Of a stretch of 64,000 bases of DNA, positions 34,385 through 46,232 are shown piece by piece; within the stretch, counting starts at the first letter, position 1; the number at the start of each line of letters is the position of its first letter. The translations under genes and the position numbers were made by a program. The notes under the pieces are model-generated. The model ran no database searches and was not told the DNA's origin. It was given only the letters and a program-made list of their open reading frames with translations. Source of the DNA: Platynereis dumerilii (lineage: Eukaryota > Annelida > Polychaeta > Phyllodocida > Nereididae); NCBI GenBank assembly GCA_026936325.1, contig JAPTHN010000076.1, positions 1,674,001-1,738,000 on the forward strand. The letters run 5' to 3'.

Positions 34385-37300
34385 TAGTCCAGTCAATCTA
34401 CTGTCAATATGAAACATACCCGCCACAAATTGCAAAAAAAACCAAACCAATTTTTTTCTCACCATTTGCTTCTACTTAATAACATATTAAAAATCCCACT
34501 CAATGAAAATATTGGAACAATGTTTTTTGGGCCATTGAAAATATAGCCTCTCGGAACGACGGAAATGCCATTTTTGCACGTCACTTCAACATTCTTACTT
34601 CACATTTTTGACAATTGCAGCACCTACACTTATAGTACTGGCTTGAATTATGCATCAAATTAAAGGTAATAATGTAAGGCATCCATCTGTACCTCCAGTA
34701 ACCATGTAGCTCCTCTCTGGATCTCACAATGTAAGTGCAAACATTGTGTCCAATCCGATGAAAATCGACAATTTTTGGCTGGAACTCTTTCTATGACTCC
34801 TACTTTTTCTCAGAGCATATATAGGACATATACTTATGTGCAGACACATAAGTCCAAAGTTATATCTATTAGAGTTCTAAGTCTTACTAATTCACCTGCA
34901 TTATGATAGTGTATGGCCAAAGATATTACAGCAATCTGGTTTTCTTAGACTCGCAACTGGACAATGTTATTAGAAAAATGGTAATTATTTGGCATTTGGA
35001 CTCTTCAAGTATGGCCACATTGGTGTTTCCAAAATGTACTTTGCACACAGAGTTTATACTTAAAATTGATCAAGAGATTATACTCTCTATACATGCACAA
35101 GAGCAACAGTAGTCTATAGGCAGTGAACTCTGTCAGAGTTCACATACAACAACTGACCGGCAACTGCCCCTCTGGTGGAACAGCCGCCCTGAAAGTTGAA
35201 ACTGACACATTAAAGCATCCATTGTCACATGGTCTAATTCGTTTTAGAATATCATTACTTTTAACACCAGGAACAGAGGCCCAAATTTGGAAATTTAAAC
35301 ATGAAAGGACTGTATTTACCCGTGCTTAAACTATGAATTCTCACAGTCTCTTCACTGCGGGCGCTGTTCATTCTGTCCAGAAATGCCTGAATCAATAGCT
35401 GTCTGGCCATACCAATGATTTCCGCTAACATGAGTGTGAATTCCTTTAGAATTAATAATCACTTGTAAATGGGATCGAAATATTTGGGGAAAATGTTGCC
35501 TTCAGTGTCAATAATCTCCTCAGAAACAACTAATTATAACATGTATTTTAATTGCACTTGTCCTAATGACCATACAACTCATTCCTGACCTACCAAAACA
35601 GATATGGATGGATAGCCCTTGATGTAAACTGTCATTTGACACCTTGGTTTCATTGGTACTACAACTGTCAACCCCCCAACAGCTAAATAATAATATATTA
35701 TTGTTACCTTCAGTGTCAATAACCTCCTCGGAAACACCAAATTCTCCCATGTATTCTCAATTCCACCTATCCTAATCACCATATAACTCATTTCTGACCC
35801 ACCAAAACAGATATGGATGGATAGCCCTTAATATTAACTTACATTTGGCACATTGGTTTCCTTGTAACTACAACTGTATACCCTCCAAAAGCTACATTTA
35901 TGTTGAATTCAGTGTCAATAATCTCCTCAGAAACACTTAATTCTCCAATGTATTTTCAATTCCACTTATCCTAATCACCATATAACTCATTCCTGACCCA
36001 TCAAAACAGATATGGATGGATAGCCCTTAGTGTGAACTTTCATCTGACACATTGGTTTCCTTGTTTTTACAATTCCCAACCCTCCAAAAGCTAAATAAAT
36101 GTTGCCTTCAGTGTCAATAATCCCTTTGGAAGCACCAAATTCTCCCATGTATTTTCAATTTCACCTATCCTAATCACCATATATATAACTCATTTCTGAC
36201 CCACCAAAACAGATATGGATGGATAGCCCTTGATGTCAACTGTCATTTAACACCTTGGTTTCATTATTACTACAAGTTTCAACCCTCCAAAAGCTAAATA
36301 AATGTTGCCTTCAGTGTCAATAATCTCCTCAGACACACCAAATTCTCCTATTTATTCTCAATTCCACATATCCTAATCACCATATAACTCACTCCTTACC
36401 CATCAAAGCAGATATGGATGGCTAGCCCTTGATGTCAAATTGCATCTGGCACATTTGTTTCCTCGTAACTTCAACTGTCAACCCTCCAAAAGCTAAATAA
36501 ATGTTGCCTTCAGTGTCAATAATCTCCTCGGAAACACCAAATTCTCCCACATATTCTCAATTCCACCTATCCTAATCACCATATAACTCATTTCTGACCC
36601 ACCAAAACAGATATGGATGGATAGCCCTTAATATGAACTTGAATTGGGCAAGTTGGTTTCCTTGTAACTATAACTGTCAACCCTCAAAAAGCTACTTTAA
36701 GGTTGGATTCAGTGTCAATAATCTTCTCGGAAACACTTAATTCTCCCATGTATTTTCAATTCCACTTATTCTTATCACCATATAACCCATTCTTGACCCA
36801 CCAAAACAGATATGGATGGATAGCCCTTAGTATGTACTTTCATTTGGCACATTGGTTTCCTTGTTATTACAACTGTCAACCCTCCAAAAGCTAAATAAAT
36901 GTTGCCTTCAGTGTCAATAATCCCTTCGGAAGCACCAAATTCTCCCATGTATTTTCAATTCCACCTATCCTAATCACCATATAACTCATTTCTGACCCAC
37001 CAAAACAGATATGGATGGATAGCCCTTGATGTCAAAATTTCATCTGTCAGTTTGGTTTCATTGTTGCTACAACTGTCAACCGTCTGAAGGCTATATAGTT
37101 GTTACTGCAAGCGTGAAAGACCTTCTCGGAAACACGAAGTCCTTCCAAAATTGCAGCATGGTCGATCCCTGAAACATATTTTTAGTCAACAACCATATTT
37201 GTCTAAATAGCAGTTGTCATCCCTTCCAGCTGAATCGTAAGGGTGGGGTATTGCAGAGTTGCATTAATTAACTAATTATTGAATGGATGCTGAGAACAAA

Positions 37301-38311
37301 TGTCAAATAACCTGTTCCATACATTTGTTCCCACTTGTATAATCTTCACTACAATTCCCTTCAGTAAGGCCATACACTTGGCGCCTAGCTCAGCATGTTT
37401 GTAGTTTGAGAATGCATCAAATGAGAAGGTTTCATTATCTGTTAGACAATTAAATTTCAAGGTATAGGGATAGCAAAACAAGGGATAAAAAGATCATATT
37501 GAGTAGTCCATGGAGTAAAATTGTTACATGACAAAGTGTATCTATCGTTAACATGGCAGGACCAGGACCTTGCTAAGTTACCTAAGTATTATCTCAAGAA
37601 TGTTGTTTCGATGTGTAACTAACACAATGTCATTGTTATTTTCATCTATATCAAAATCTTGCTAATGATTCAATGGTCAACCCAGTGTGGTCATCCTAAA
37701 ATAGTGGAAATGCGAAATAATTACCATCTTTCTATTAAAATTGTCCAGTTGCGAGTCTATGAAGACAATATTGCACATACATCTTTGACCATTCACTATC
37801 ATAAAGCTAGTGAATTGGTAACAGTTAGCACTTTAATACATATTACTTCAAGCTGATGTTTCTTCCATATAAATCTATGTCTTATATATGCTCTGAGAAA
37901 AAGTAAGAATCGTTGAAACAGTTCTAGCAAAAAATACTTGATTTGCATCGGATTGGACACAATGTTTGCACTTTCATCGTGAGATCCAGAAAGGAGCTAC
38001 ATGGTTACTGGAGGTACAGATGGATGCCTTACATTATTACCTTTAATTTGATGCATAATTCAAGGCAGTACTGTAAGTGTAGGTGCTGCAATTGTCAAAA
38101 ATGTTAAGTAAGAATGTTGAAATTATGTGCGAAAATGGCATTTCCGTCGTTCTGAGAGGCTATATTTTCAATGGCCCAAAAAACATTGTTCCAATATTTT
38201 CACTGAGTGGGATTTTTAATATGTTATTAAGTAGAAGTAAATGGTGAGAAAAAAACTGGTTTAGTTTTTTTTGCAATTTGTGGCGGGTATATTCCTAGAT
38301 TGACTGGACTA
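34385..38311. mobile_element. long-inverted-repeat element around a satellite core
   Basis: The left arm (34385 to about 35020) and right arm (about 37650 to 38311) are inverse copies at perhaps 85 percent identity over roughly 650 bp. The terminus is TAGTCCAGTCAATCTA. TGT lies directly outside both ends (34382-34384, 38312-38314), a possible 3-bp target duplication. Between the arms is a 1.6-kb tandem array with a 200-bp period. No transposase frame is seen. The layout (long arms, tandem core) resembles Foldback-type elements, but the family is not recognised. Confidence 0.65.
35500..37110. repeat. 200-bp satellite array, eight units, 800-bp higher order
   Basis: The word CAGATATGGATGG starts at 35599, 35808, 36007, 36210, 36409, 36608, 36807 and 37006, giving spacings of 199-209 bp. 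Units 2 and 6, 3 and 7, and 4 and 8 share private variants; for example units 3 and 7 are both followed by a TCCCTT(T/C)GGAAGCACC version where others have TCTCCTCGGAAACACC. This indicates four-unit blocks of about 800 bp. Open frames inside the array are incidental. Confidence 0.9.
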
Positions 38312-39164
38312 TGTTGTCTGTTGATAACTGGAGTTACTTTCCGAACCACTGCAGATGCCATCAATTAAAAGAAGGCAAGAAGCAAAAATAAAAGTAGCTT
38401 GACAAGAGGGTTAACTTAGTTCCAAGTGTAGTTTGTGGAATGGCCTGGAAATATTTATTTGTGTTTTTTTTCAATGATTTTTTGAAAAATTGGAAGAAAT
38501 TGCGAAGAAAATCCAAACCTAAAAATGTCTTTAATGAAATACTCTTGCAGCTTCAGTTCCTGGTACTCGTATGTACCCAAAAAAAGACGCCCCCCCCCCT
38601 CCTTCCTGCTTCCCCAGACATCCTCATTAGACATCTTCTTGGAATTTGGGCTATAAGAATTAGTTTAAAATTCTATAAAGCATAGGCCTGCATGTCTTTC
38701 CATAGCAAATGTCAGTAATTAATATTTGGGCAAAAAAAAACTCCTGATAATAATGTAACATGACAGATAAGGCCAAAACAAGTAGAGCAAAACTTTTTCA
38801 AGGTCCAAATGTGTATTATTTGCCCTCTGCCACTGTAAACTTATCTTTTGGCTGTTGCTCAAGGCCAGTGGTCAGAACCTTGCAAAGTATAGAAAACAAA
38901 TATACAAGATAATTGTGTTTTCTACCAGTTAAAACAAATTTAGCAAATTTCAAAACTTCTGAAAATCTGCAGAATTTAACGTCTCATTCAAACGACATCC
39001 AGCTGGAATTGAAAGTACACTGAAAATTGTGGGTTTCCTACCAGGGGTTCGAACCCATGCAAGCAAAGACACTTGTGAAATAAAGAGTCACTACTCCTGA
39101 AAGAAGGAGGTGGTTGGACTCTCTCAATTGGTCAACTTATGTTAAAACTGTTTAGATTAATGCT

Positions 39165-39385
39165 CTTTTTTTTCTCCCTTTTGCGCGATATTGGTTAATT
39201 TTATTTTATATATTCAACTTGTTTCTAATGTGTCTTAGGATGGCATCTCTGCAGCGATCTAAATCTTTGAGAGGTCTCCTTCGCCCATATACTATAATGA
39301 TATCAATAATATTATATTATGTTTACTAGTAGTCTATATTTATCTTTAATGTGGGAAAATAATGATTTCTGAGTCTGAGTCTTTA
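39165..39385 (+). mobile_element. possible LINE 3'-UTR fragment
   Basis: An AT-rich stretch ends in the short tandem tail CTGAGTCTGAGTCTT, as LINE 3' ends in this window do (compare the CTCAAA and TTGAGTC-type tails at 31693 and 12432). No coding part remains. Confidence 0.35.
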
Positions 39386-39844
39386 GGAAATAAGAAGAAG
39401 AAGCAGTATACATTAATATCTTTATTCATTATTATGCATGATTATAATAATTTTAAAATACTTCGATCACTTTGAATTTTTTGACCAATAAGCAAACCTT
39501 ATTTCGTTCCTTGAAAGGTACAAAGAATAGGGAAATGGCTACAAACATTTAAATGACTTGCCAAGAGAAATCTTCTTTCTCGGTTGCTATATTCAGATCA
39601 CACACAATGCCTTGACACATAACACCCTGCCTCTAATAGTCCACTGTGTTATTTCTTTTTTGCTCAGTTCTATGATTAGATACAATAACAGCTCCTGACA
39701 GTCAGTTCACAGAGAGATGGTATAGCTATAGTCATCTTGTGGATTTGGTACTTCTTTGTCAAAGGTCCATGTCCTCCGGCATTTTGTACAGTTGCATGTA
39801 GTTATTCACACCCTGCTGTAACCCCAGAATAAGAGATTAAAATT

Positions 39845-40030
39845 TAAATTTTAAGTCAGCTTAAATGATTGAGAGAGATGGTTGCACAATTCATTTGAGC
39901 TAACATAGCTAGTGTTTTAAGTTATGACAACAGACAGATTATCAAAACAAAAAACAACAAACTATGTCAGCTCACATATATCGTGCGACCATCTCACTCA
40001 ATCATTTCAGCTGACTCAAATCTCAACTTT
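39845..40030. mobile_element. CACTGTAAAAT-family MITE copy with decayed ends
   Basis: It matches 9026-9233: GTCAGCTTAAATGATTGAG on the left and ACCATCTCACTCAATCATTT on the right, around a palindromic core. The terminal CACTGTAAA words are no longer recognisable. Confidence 0.55.
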
Positions 40031-41660
40031 TATTTGCACCTTCTTTGGAAGAACGAATTGAGGGTGCTTGAATTCAGCTATCTGACTAAATTAACATATG
40101 TGTCACAGGAAACATAGTGCCCTCCCTCACCAAAGATGTATGTACGGGCATTAGGAAAAAATCACAACACATAATTGCAACAACAAAAAAGCAAGAAACT
40201 GGCAATGTGAGTCGAATAGTTATTGCAGTTACATACAAGTACACTACAACCCAAAATAAAATAATAATATTTCCTGTCAGAAGTCCTCTGTTTACATATT
40301 TTTCCCTCCTTTCTCCTCCTTTCTCCTCTCCATCCCAAATCTCCTTGCAACTACCTTTGACTCCTCACAACAACCTTAGTCCATATTAAAAACTATATTA
40401 TGACAGCTACCAATGTAAAGCAATTAGCAAAGGGGCACAATATCAAATAAATGAAACACAATCCCTGTGATTGAGTTTAGATTGGTGTTCTTTGAATGTG
40501 ATTTTAATGTAGTTTCAAAAGGTAGTTTCAAGTAGGTGAAGGTAGGAAGTGATTCAAGGGTAGCCAAAAGGTGTGAAAGGGTAAAGTAGTGGACGGTTCT
40601 TCCTTCATGCTAGGGTAGTCATACTTTATTTAGAGTTGTACTGTACATACAAGTATACCTGGAGACTGGTATCCCCCATGTCCAGCATATATGTCAATCT
40701 GTTTCACCTTGCAGTAGCAACTTGTTGAATGTCTCAAAGATTTATTCTTACTCATTATCACAAATCATGGATGAAAAGACTTCGTAGGGATTAGAGGTGT
40801 TTGGAACTGTACGTGGATGCCTCCACAATGTTTAATGCCCAGTGGTGGACTGGCGCTATTTCAGGCCAAAGGCAAATATTAAGTTGAAGAGTATTTCCAT
40901 CGGAAGTATTTAAAAAAGAGAAGGCAAAATACGTAATTTTAAATTGTTGGGGTCTCCATGTGAGAGTGTCTATGCAGTTAATTTGGTTTCATCACAGAAT
41001 CATAAACTTGATGGAAAAGTTGAGCTTTTTTGCTTTTTATTAATTGTTATTTTTTGACAGCTTTCTTGAGCCCCCAATTCAAAAAACAGAATAAGCACAG
41101 ACATTTTTCCCTGTGGTAAGAATTCATCTTACTATTATTGTCGTTGTCCCTACCAGTCCTATAATCCACGTAAAAATGCCGGATGTAAAAGACTATCAAC
41201 CGTACCTCCTTTCTCAGTATTGATTTTGGTAAGATGGAATAAATGTTCATCGAACATAAAGTGCAGAACTTTTCTGTACTTTGATATCTGCTAAGTGTTC
41301 CTTCATCCATGTCCTTTAATCTGTTTGGAGAAACTCTTTATTTTGCACAGAGAACCATGGGAGCAGGGTTCAGTGCACTATGGGTAGTCTGTGATTAACA
41401 TTGCCAATTTTTAGACTACAGACACAGGAAAGGAGATACGAGCAGTCGGATTATCTGGTCTGGCTACTATTGATGTGTCAAAAATGCTACAAAGAGAAGA
41501 GCATTGAGTTCAGCAACTATCTCACATCAGAATATTATCTGCCAGTCCAAGACATTGTACTCACCAAGTGACCTGATCAAGGAATTTTTAGTTTACATTT
41601 TGCTAGTTCTCATGCATAGATCAAACAACAAACTTTGCAATATATGTATGCTGTCTTATA

Positions 41661-42647
41661 GTAGGGGAGAGCGGGGCACAATGAGACGGTGGGCACAGTG
41701 AGACAAAGCCCATAGCGTCTAACTGGTACAGTTTACAGATCAACCCTCTTTTGTGTAATACAAAAAGTAAGTAAGTGAGAGACTCTCCTGTATCCTGAAT
41801 ACCTACACAGCATATCGAGAGTGGAATTTAGATATTTTGGTTTTTGACTAGTAAAAGTAAATAATTTTGCTAAATGACTTTTTGTTATAATTCCCAAGAA
41901 AAGTGGTTTGATGCAAATCAATTGCCAGGGATTCAAATGTTGGTTATTTGTGTTAGTTTAGTGAGATGATGATGCATACTGCATACATCTGGTCAGCAGG
42001 ATTGAACAATTTTATAAAGAGAGCTGCGTGGGGCACAGTGAGACACTTTCAGGCGGGGCACAGTGACACATAACAAATTACACTCCAAATGACCTGAATT
42101 TAATGCATAGCTCACAATTCACCTTTAAAAACAAAATGCCTGCTATGAACTACTGATTTTAATGAGTCATATCGGAAGGGAAGCATCAGAGAAGAATTTT
42201 GATTAGTGTGTAACAGGTGCGGCAGGTTAAATAAGTCGTGCACGTGTCCTGTGCGATGAAGTTTGGAAACATACTAAAAAATGGACCTAAAAAATCACCT
42301 AGCCAGCTGCTTTTATAAGAGTACAGTAGTTTGTTTAGCAACAATTGATAGAAGAATTCCGTAGGTCCTGAGGATCGGCAGTTGTGGCAGCAGATGCCCT
42401 GTCTCACTGTGCCCCACCTGCTGTCTCACTGTGCCCCGCCCACGGGGCACAGTGAGACACTTAACGAGCATGGACATAACTCAAAATTTCTCCAAACCTG
42501 TGAAAGGTAGGAACCTGAAACTACTGGACAATATACCCAAGGTCATTATCTATAATGTGGACCTGATGTCATTTAACTTGTTGCTGTCAACATTTTGGTG
42601 CACTTGAAAATAAAAAAAGTGTCTCACTGTGCCCCGCTCTCCCCTAC
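41661..42647. mobile_element. TIR element built from GGGGCACAGTGAGAC motifs
   Basis: The ends are GTAGGGGAGAGCGGGGCACA and its inverse (within CACTGTGCCCCGCTCTCCCC-TAC). The motif GGGGCACAGTGAGAC, or its inverse, occurs about eight times: near both ends, at about 41690, 42032, 42055, and as a back-to-back set at 42400-42465. The 987 bp hold no transposase frame. Clustered copies of one motif suggest binding sites for a transposase supplied elsewhere. The target duplication was not clear. A relative with a different motif variant lies at 61243-61817. Confidence 0.6.
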
Positions 42648-44231
42648 AAGTAACACTCATAACAATTTGGGAATGAATCAGATAAGTTTTCTTGGAGACT
42701 AGGCAGTTTTAGTAAACTACACTGAATTTTTACTAGAATTTCCAAATCTATTGATTGTTGAAAATGCTTGTAATTTCACCTTTTAAAGATGTCTAATACT
42801 TAAATACATCATACTGGCTATGATGTAATTGAATTGGTTTTGAAAAAACGGTCCTCGGTGAAGAACACCTGAGAGTGAACATCAGGCTTCATCCATTTGA
42901 TTATTAATCAATATAGGCCTGTTATAGCTGCATTGCCCTTTTTAAATAGTCTAATTCATTCACTGGGCGCCACCTTGTGAATTCACTTACTTGATTGATA
43001 TTTCTCCTTTTATCTGTAATTCACTTTTTATGGATACAGAGAGAGCTTCTTTCAAAATATTGCACTTTGTGAGTATAAAGATATTGATGATGTGTCATAT
43101 TCGCACCAATAGTTTCAAATAGCACTTTGGTGTTTGGAGACAATGCAATGATTATGACACATCAAAAGGCCTTCTCTTGATCATCACTAATGTGACAGCC
43201 CCTATTGGGATTATCATGCTAGAAGTATGAATATGACACAAGGGTCATTCCATGTCAAATCAACCAATTTTCGGATGAATTCCCACCTGACCATCTCAGA
43301 TTTTATTCATATTACTGTTACCACAAGACTAAATGGAAATATGGTATTGTGCAAAATTTGAAGAGTCTGGGTTGAAAACTCAGATAATGACTGGGCACCA
43401 AAATATCGCAAAATGCTTAGAATTTCTGAAATTGACAGATTTTGAATAGAGAATTTCTCTTGGTTGGTTTGAAACATAGCCATAAAACCAGCTCTGTACT
43501 TGCATATTGAGTAAATGTACCAATATAAATAGCTTATGCAAATATAGTCAATACAGTTACTGCCACAAAAATTTTAGAAAATCAGAAAAATATTGGGCTG
43601 AAAGTTGATTTTTGACATTCTAAAAAACCTTCTCAAAATTACATACGACATTCAATATAATACACATTAATTATTTGGATTAAAAAAAGAGATTTTAGCA
43701 GTTTGATTGTTGTGGCCTAATTAATATTGAATAGAGAGGCTCCAAAATTTTAGAAAATAATGAAATCGTGGTATTTTGGGGGTGCAAAAATACTGTGTGG
43801 GATAGGATGTAGCAAAATGAAGATTTCAAATCCTGAAAGCACCTGACTAAATCTTTCATTACATATCAAAACTGTTTTGCTACTTGGATTTCTTCATACC
43901 ACATTTAATGCAAAAAGTTGAACCTAATCTTCCATACACCATAATTAAGGGGAGAGGTTGGTGCCCAAATATTTTTATTCCAAGCCTTACTTTCAGTTGG
44001 TACTTTGTTTTAGGCCAGAAGAGCCACCTGAAAAAGATTTTTCAAATAAAAAATGATTACCTTTGAATATAATGCAAATTCAATTTCACTGATGTGCCAT
44101 GAAATACAGAAATCGCGGTTTGGTTTAATTTTGTCAATTTGAATCACACAACATTATTACTTTTACCATTGGACAGGCGTCATACAGACCTTCATTTTCA
44201 GTACCAACTTCGATGGTATCTGAAAAACTAA
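42648..44231. other. no gene seen; possible GGGTCATTCC element end
   Basis: At 43245 GGGTCATTCCATGTCAAATC resembles a MITE terminus, and a degraded inverse (TTGACGTGGAATG) lies at 55920. If these are two ends of one element, the Harbinger element and its right neighbour both inserted into it. There is otherwise only AT-rich DNA without assignable features. Confidence 0.3.
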
Positions 44232-44860
44232 TGCCTAGTTCTCACGACGGCGATTTGAGAGCGACGCATCAAGAGAAGTCATTTCTTGGAAAGTTGTGGC
44301 GTAGAACGTTGGTTTTGGCACATTACGTAATCAATTAGTGTCATGTGCGACGCTTAAAGTTAGTAGCCGCGGTGAGTCTTGAGGTGTCCGCGGCGCTGCT
44401 TAAGCTTTCTTCGCCGCGTTCCGCCTCTCTTTCCTCAGCGCAGTTCCAAACAGACGCGTCGCACTTTGTTTTGGAATTCGGCGAGGCTGCTTTTACTTCG
44501 CCCAATGTTGTTTCCTCTTACGCCGCTGATGGTTGTGAGGCAGCTACGTCTGAAATTGGCGACCTGCGACGCATCAGGAAACCTTCGGCGTACACCCGAG
44601 GTAAGATGCGCCGCTGAAAATGACAGCCTCGCCGACGACTGTAAGGATGCAACGCCGCATTTAGGGACTTGTTACTGCGTAACTTGATGGTTCATCGTCG
44701 CACATGCATTCATAAAGCGCCGAGGACATTACAGGCGCGTCGATGCTGACCTTCTTCGTCGTCCTTGCCTTAAGCAGCGACGAAGGTCTCTTAAGCATCG
44801 ACGAACGTCTGTTGTTGCAGCGCTGCGGCAAAGTGTGTTTCGCTGCTGCAGGAGTCACTT
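44232..44860. promoter_or_regulatory. left subterminal region rich in GCGACGC motifs
   Basis: GCGACGC, its inverse GCGTCGC or one-base variants occur at about 44252, 44349, 44455, 44566, 44697 and 44776. The right end mirrors this with hits at about 49969, 49981, 50040 and 50061. In Harbinger systems the Myb-like partner binds subterminal repeats and recruits the transposase; that role is inferred here. Confidence 0.5.
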
Positions 44861-44868
44861 TTGGTCAT

Positions 44869-44876
44869 TATAAAAA
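44869..44876 (+). promoter_or_regulatory. TATA box of the Harbinger transposase gene
   Basis: TATAAAAAGG lies about 80 nt before the ATG, which would give a start site near 44900 and a 5' UTR of about 55 nt. No competing TATA word occurs closer. Confidence 0.65.
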
Positions 44877-44954
44877 GGGACACAGAGGACCTCCTTGCTT
44901 CATTTGCTGATTGCCCTTCAATGAGAACACAACGACTGCCTACTGAACATATGC

Positions 44955-46229
44955 ATGATGAATGAAGAAGAAATTATTGTTGTGGCTGGTGCTGCTGCTG
45001 TTGCTATCGGAGCTGTCTATTTGAGACACAGGAGGAGGAGGGCCAGGAGACAGAAAAGGTGGTGGATTCGCAACTGGTTGCTGCAGAGGGAACAGCATGG
45101 TCACTTCCATCAACTGCTGCCTGAACTGCAAGTGCGTGACGTGTCCGGCTACTACAACTACACTAGAATGCCCCCTGCCATCTTTGCTGAAATCCTGGAA
45201 GCTGTTGGACCACTCATCGCTAAGCAAGACACCAACATGAGGAGGGCTTTGGAACCTGGTCTGAAGTTGGCTATCACCCTGCGGTACATGGCAACAGGAA
45301 ACAGCTACAAGTCCCTAGCTTATGCTTTCCGTGTGGCACCCAACACCATCTGCAACTTCATCCCTGAGGTCTGCCTTGCCATCGTTCATGCCTTCGAAAG
45401 ACAGCTGGCACTACCCACACAGCCTGAAAGATGGAAGGAGATAGCCAAGGCTTTTGAGACGAAATGGAACTTGCCCAACTGCATTGGAGCTCTGGATGGC
45501 AAGCACGTCGCAATCCGATGTCCCAAGGCTGCAGGCTCCTTGTTCTACAACTACAAGGGATTTCATTCCATTGTCCTGATGGCCCTCGTTGATGCCGACT
45601 ACAAGTTCATCTATGTGCAGGCTGGCTGTCAAGGAAGTGCATCTGATGGCGGCGTCTTCAGGGACACAGTACTTCGACAACTCCTGGACGAGGAAGATCT
45701 AGGCCTACCACCTCCAGAACCTCTACCTGGCACAGAAGACAATCCTTTCCCATATTACATTGTGGGTGACGAGGCATTTCCCCTGAAGACATGGCTGCTC
45801 AAACCAGTGCCAAGAAAGAACCTTGACATTGCTTCCAGAGTCTACAATTACAGGATTTCAAGAGCCAGGAGAGTGGTGGAGAATGCTTTCGGTCTGCTGT
45901 CACACAGGTTCAGATGCTTCCTGACCACCATGCCCCAACGACCTACAAGAGTGACATACATCACAATGGCTGCTTGTGTTCTACACAACATTCTGCGAGA
46001 CAGAGTAGGCGTCCACCATGCCCATGACAATGAAGTGATGGACAGAGAAGATCCACAGACACATGACGTCACTGAAGGAGTTTGGAGGGGAGACCGTCAA
46101 TTAGGAGACCTAGGAGAACCACTTCGACACGGAAATGCCTCCAGAGATGCCAAGGCTGCTCGAGACTACCTACGTGACTGGGTCAACAGTCTGGCAGGAA
46201 GTGTCCCTTGGCAGTTGGAGAAAATCTGA
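44955..46229 (+). CDS. PIF/Harbinger transposase (DDE_Tnp_4 type, HARBI1-like)
   Basis: A 424-residue nuclease expected to cut and join the transposon ends in the nucleus. The N-terminus has a hydrophobic stretch then an arginine-rich segment (RHRRRRARRQKRWW). A helix-turn-helix-like region follows (ALEPGLKLAITLRYMATG, then SYKSLAYAFRVAPNTI, residues about 98-135). The catalytic triad is readable: D181 in IGALDGKHV, D231 in GSASDGGVFRD and E309 in RRVVENAFGLL. The family signatures YKGFHSIVLMALVDADYKF, GDEAFPLKTWL and CVLHNI are also present. Length and layout are normal for the family. The ATG at 44955 is followed directly by a second ATG and either could be used. The gene has no intron, a TATA box upstream and a histone-type stem-loop 38 nt after the stop. 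It is convergent with the Myb/MADF-like gene. Confidence 0.93.
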   Translation: MMNEEEIIVVAGAAAVAIGAVYLRHRRRRARRQKRWWIRNWLLQREQHGHFHQLLPELQVRDVSGYYNYTRMPPAIFAEILEAVGPLIAKQDTNMRRALEPGLKLAITLRYMATGNSYKSLAYAFRVAPNTICNFIPEVCLAIVHAFERQLALPTQPERWKEIAKAFETKWNLPNCIGALDGKHVAIRCPKAAGSLFYNYKGFHSIVLMALVDADYKFIYVQAGCQGSASDGGVFRDTVLRQLLDEEDLGLPPPEPLPGTEDNPFPYYIVGDEAFPLKTWLLKPVPRKNLDIASRVYNYRISRARRVVENAFGLLSHRFRCFLTTMPQRPTRVTYITMAACVLHNILRDRVGVHHAHDNEVMDREDPQTHDVTEGVWRGDRQLGDLGEPLRHGNASRDAKAARDYLRDWVNSLAGSVPWQLEKI

Positions 46230-46232
46230 AGA

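Larger units (their letters stand above)
38312..41660. other. duplication and repeat-derived DNA, no gene
   Basis: 38745-38900 repeats 8840-9020. 39500-39770 repeats 31800-32030 and 22560-22740. A perfect GGGTTCGAACCC word at about 39056 looks like a tRNA B box but has no convincing A box. A pyrimidine-rich tract runs at 40305-40345. From 40400 to 41660 I see nothing assignable. Short frames such as 40117-40389 and 41047-41310 have no domain. Confidence 0.45.

Noticed and set aside
36703-36894. Short open frame inside the 200-bp array
   Set aside because: Period and variants follow the DNA repeat, not codons, and the frame is not kept between units.
39045-39075. GGGTTCGAACCC as a tRNA T-arm
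   Set aside because: The word is its own inverse, so it matches a B box on both strands by construction, and neither strand has a fitting A box or acceptor stem.
44940-45227. Minus-strand frames inside the transposase gene
   Set aside because: They are shadows of the DDE transposase frame and carry no motif of their own.
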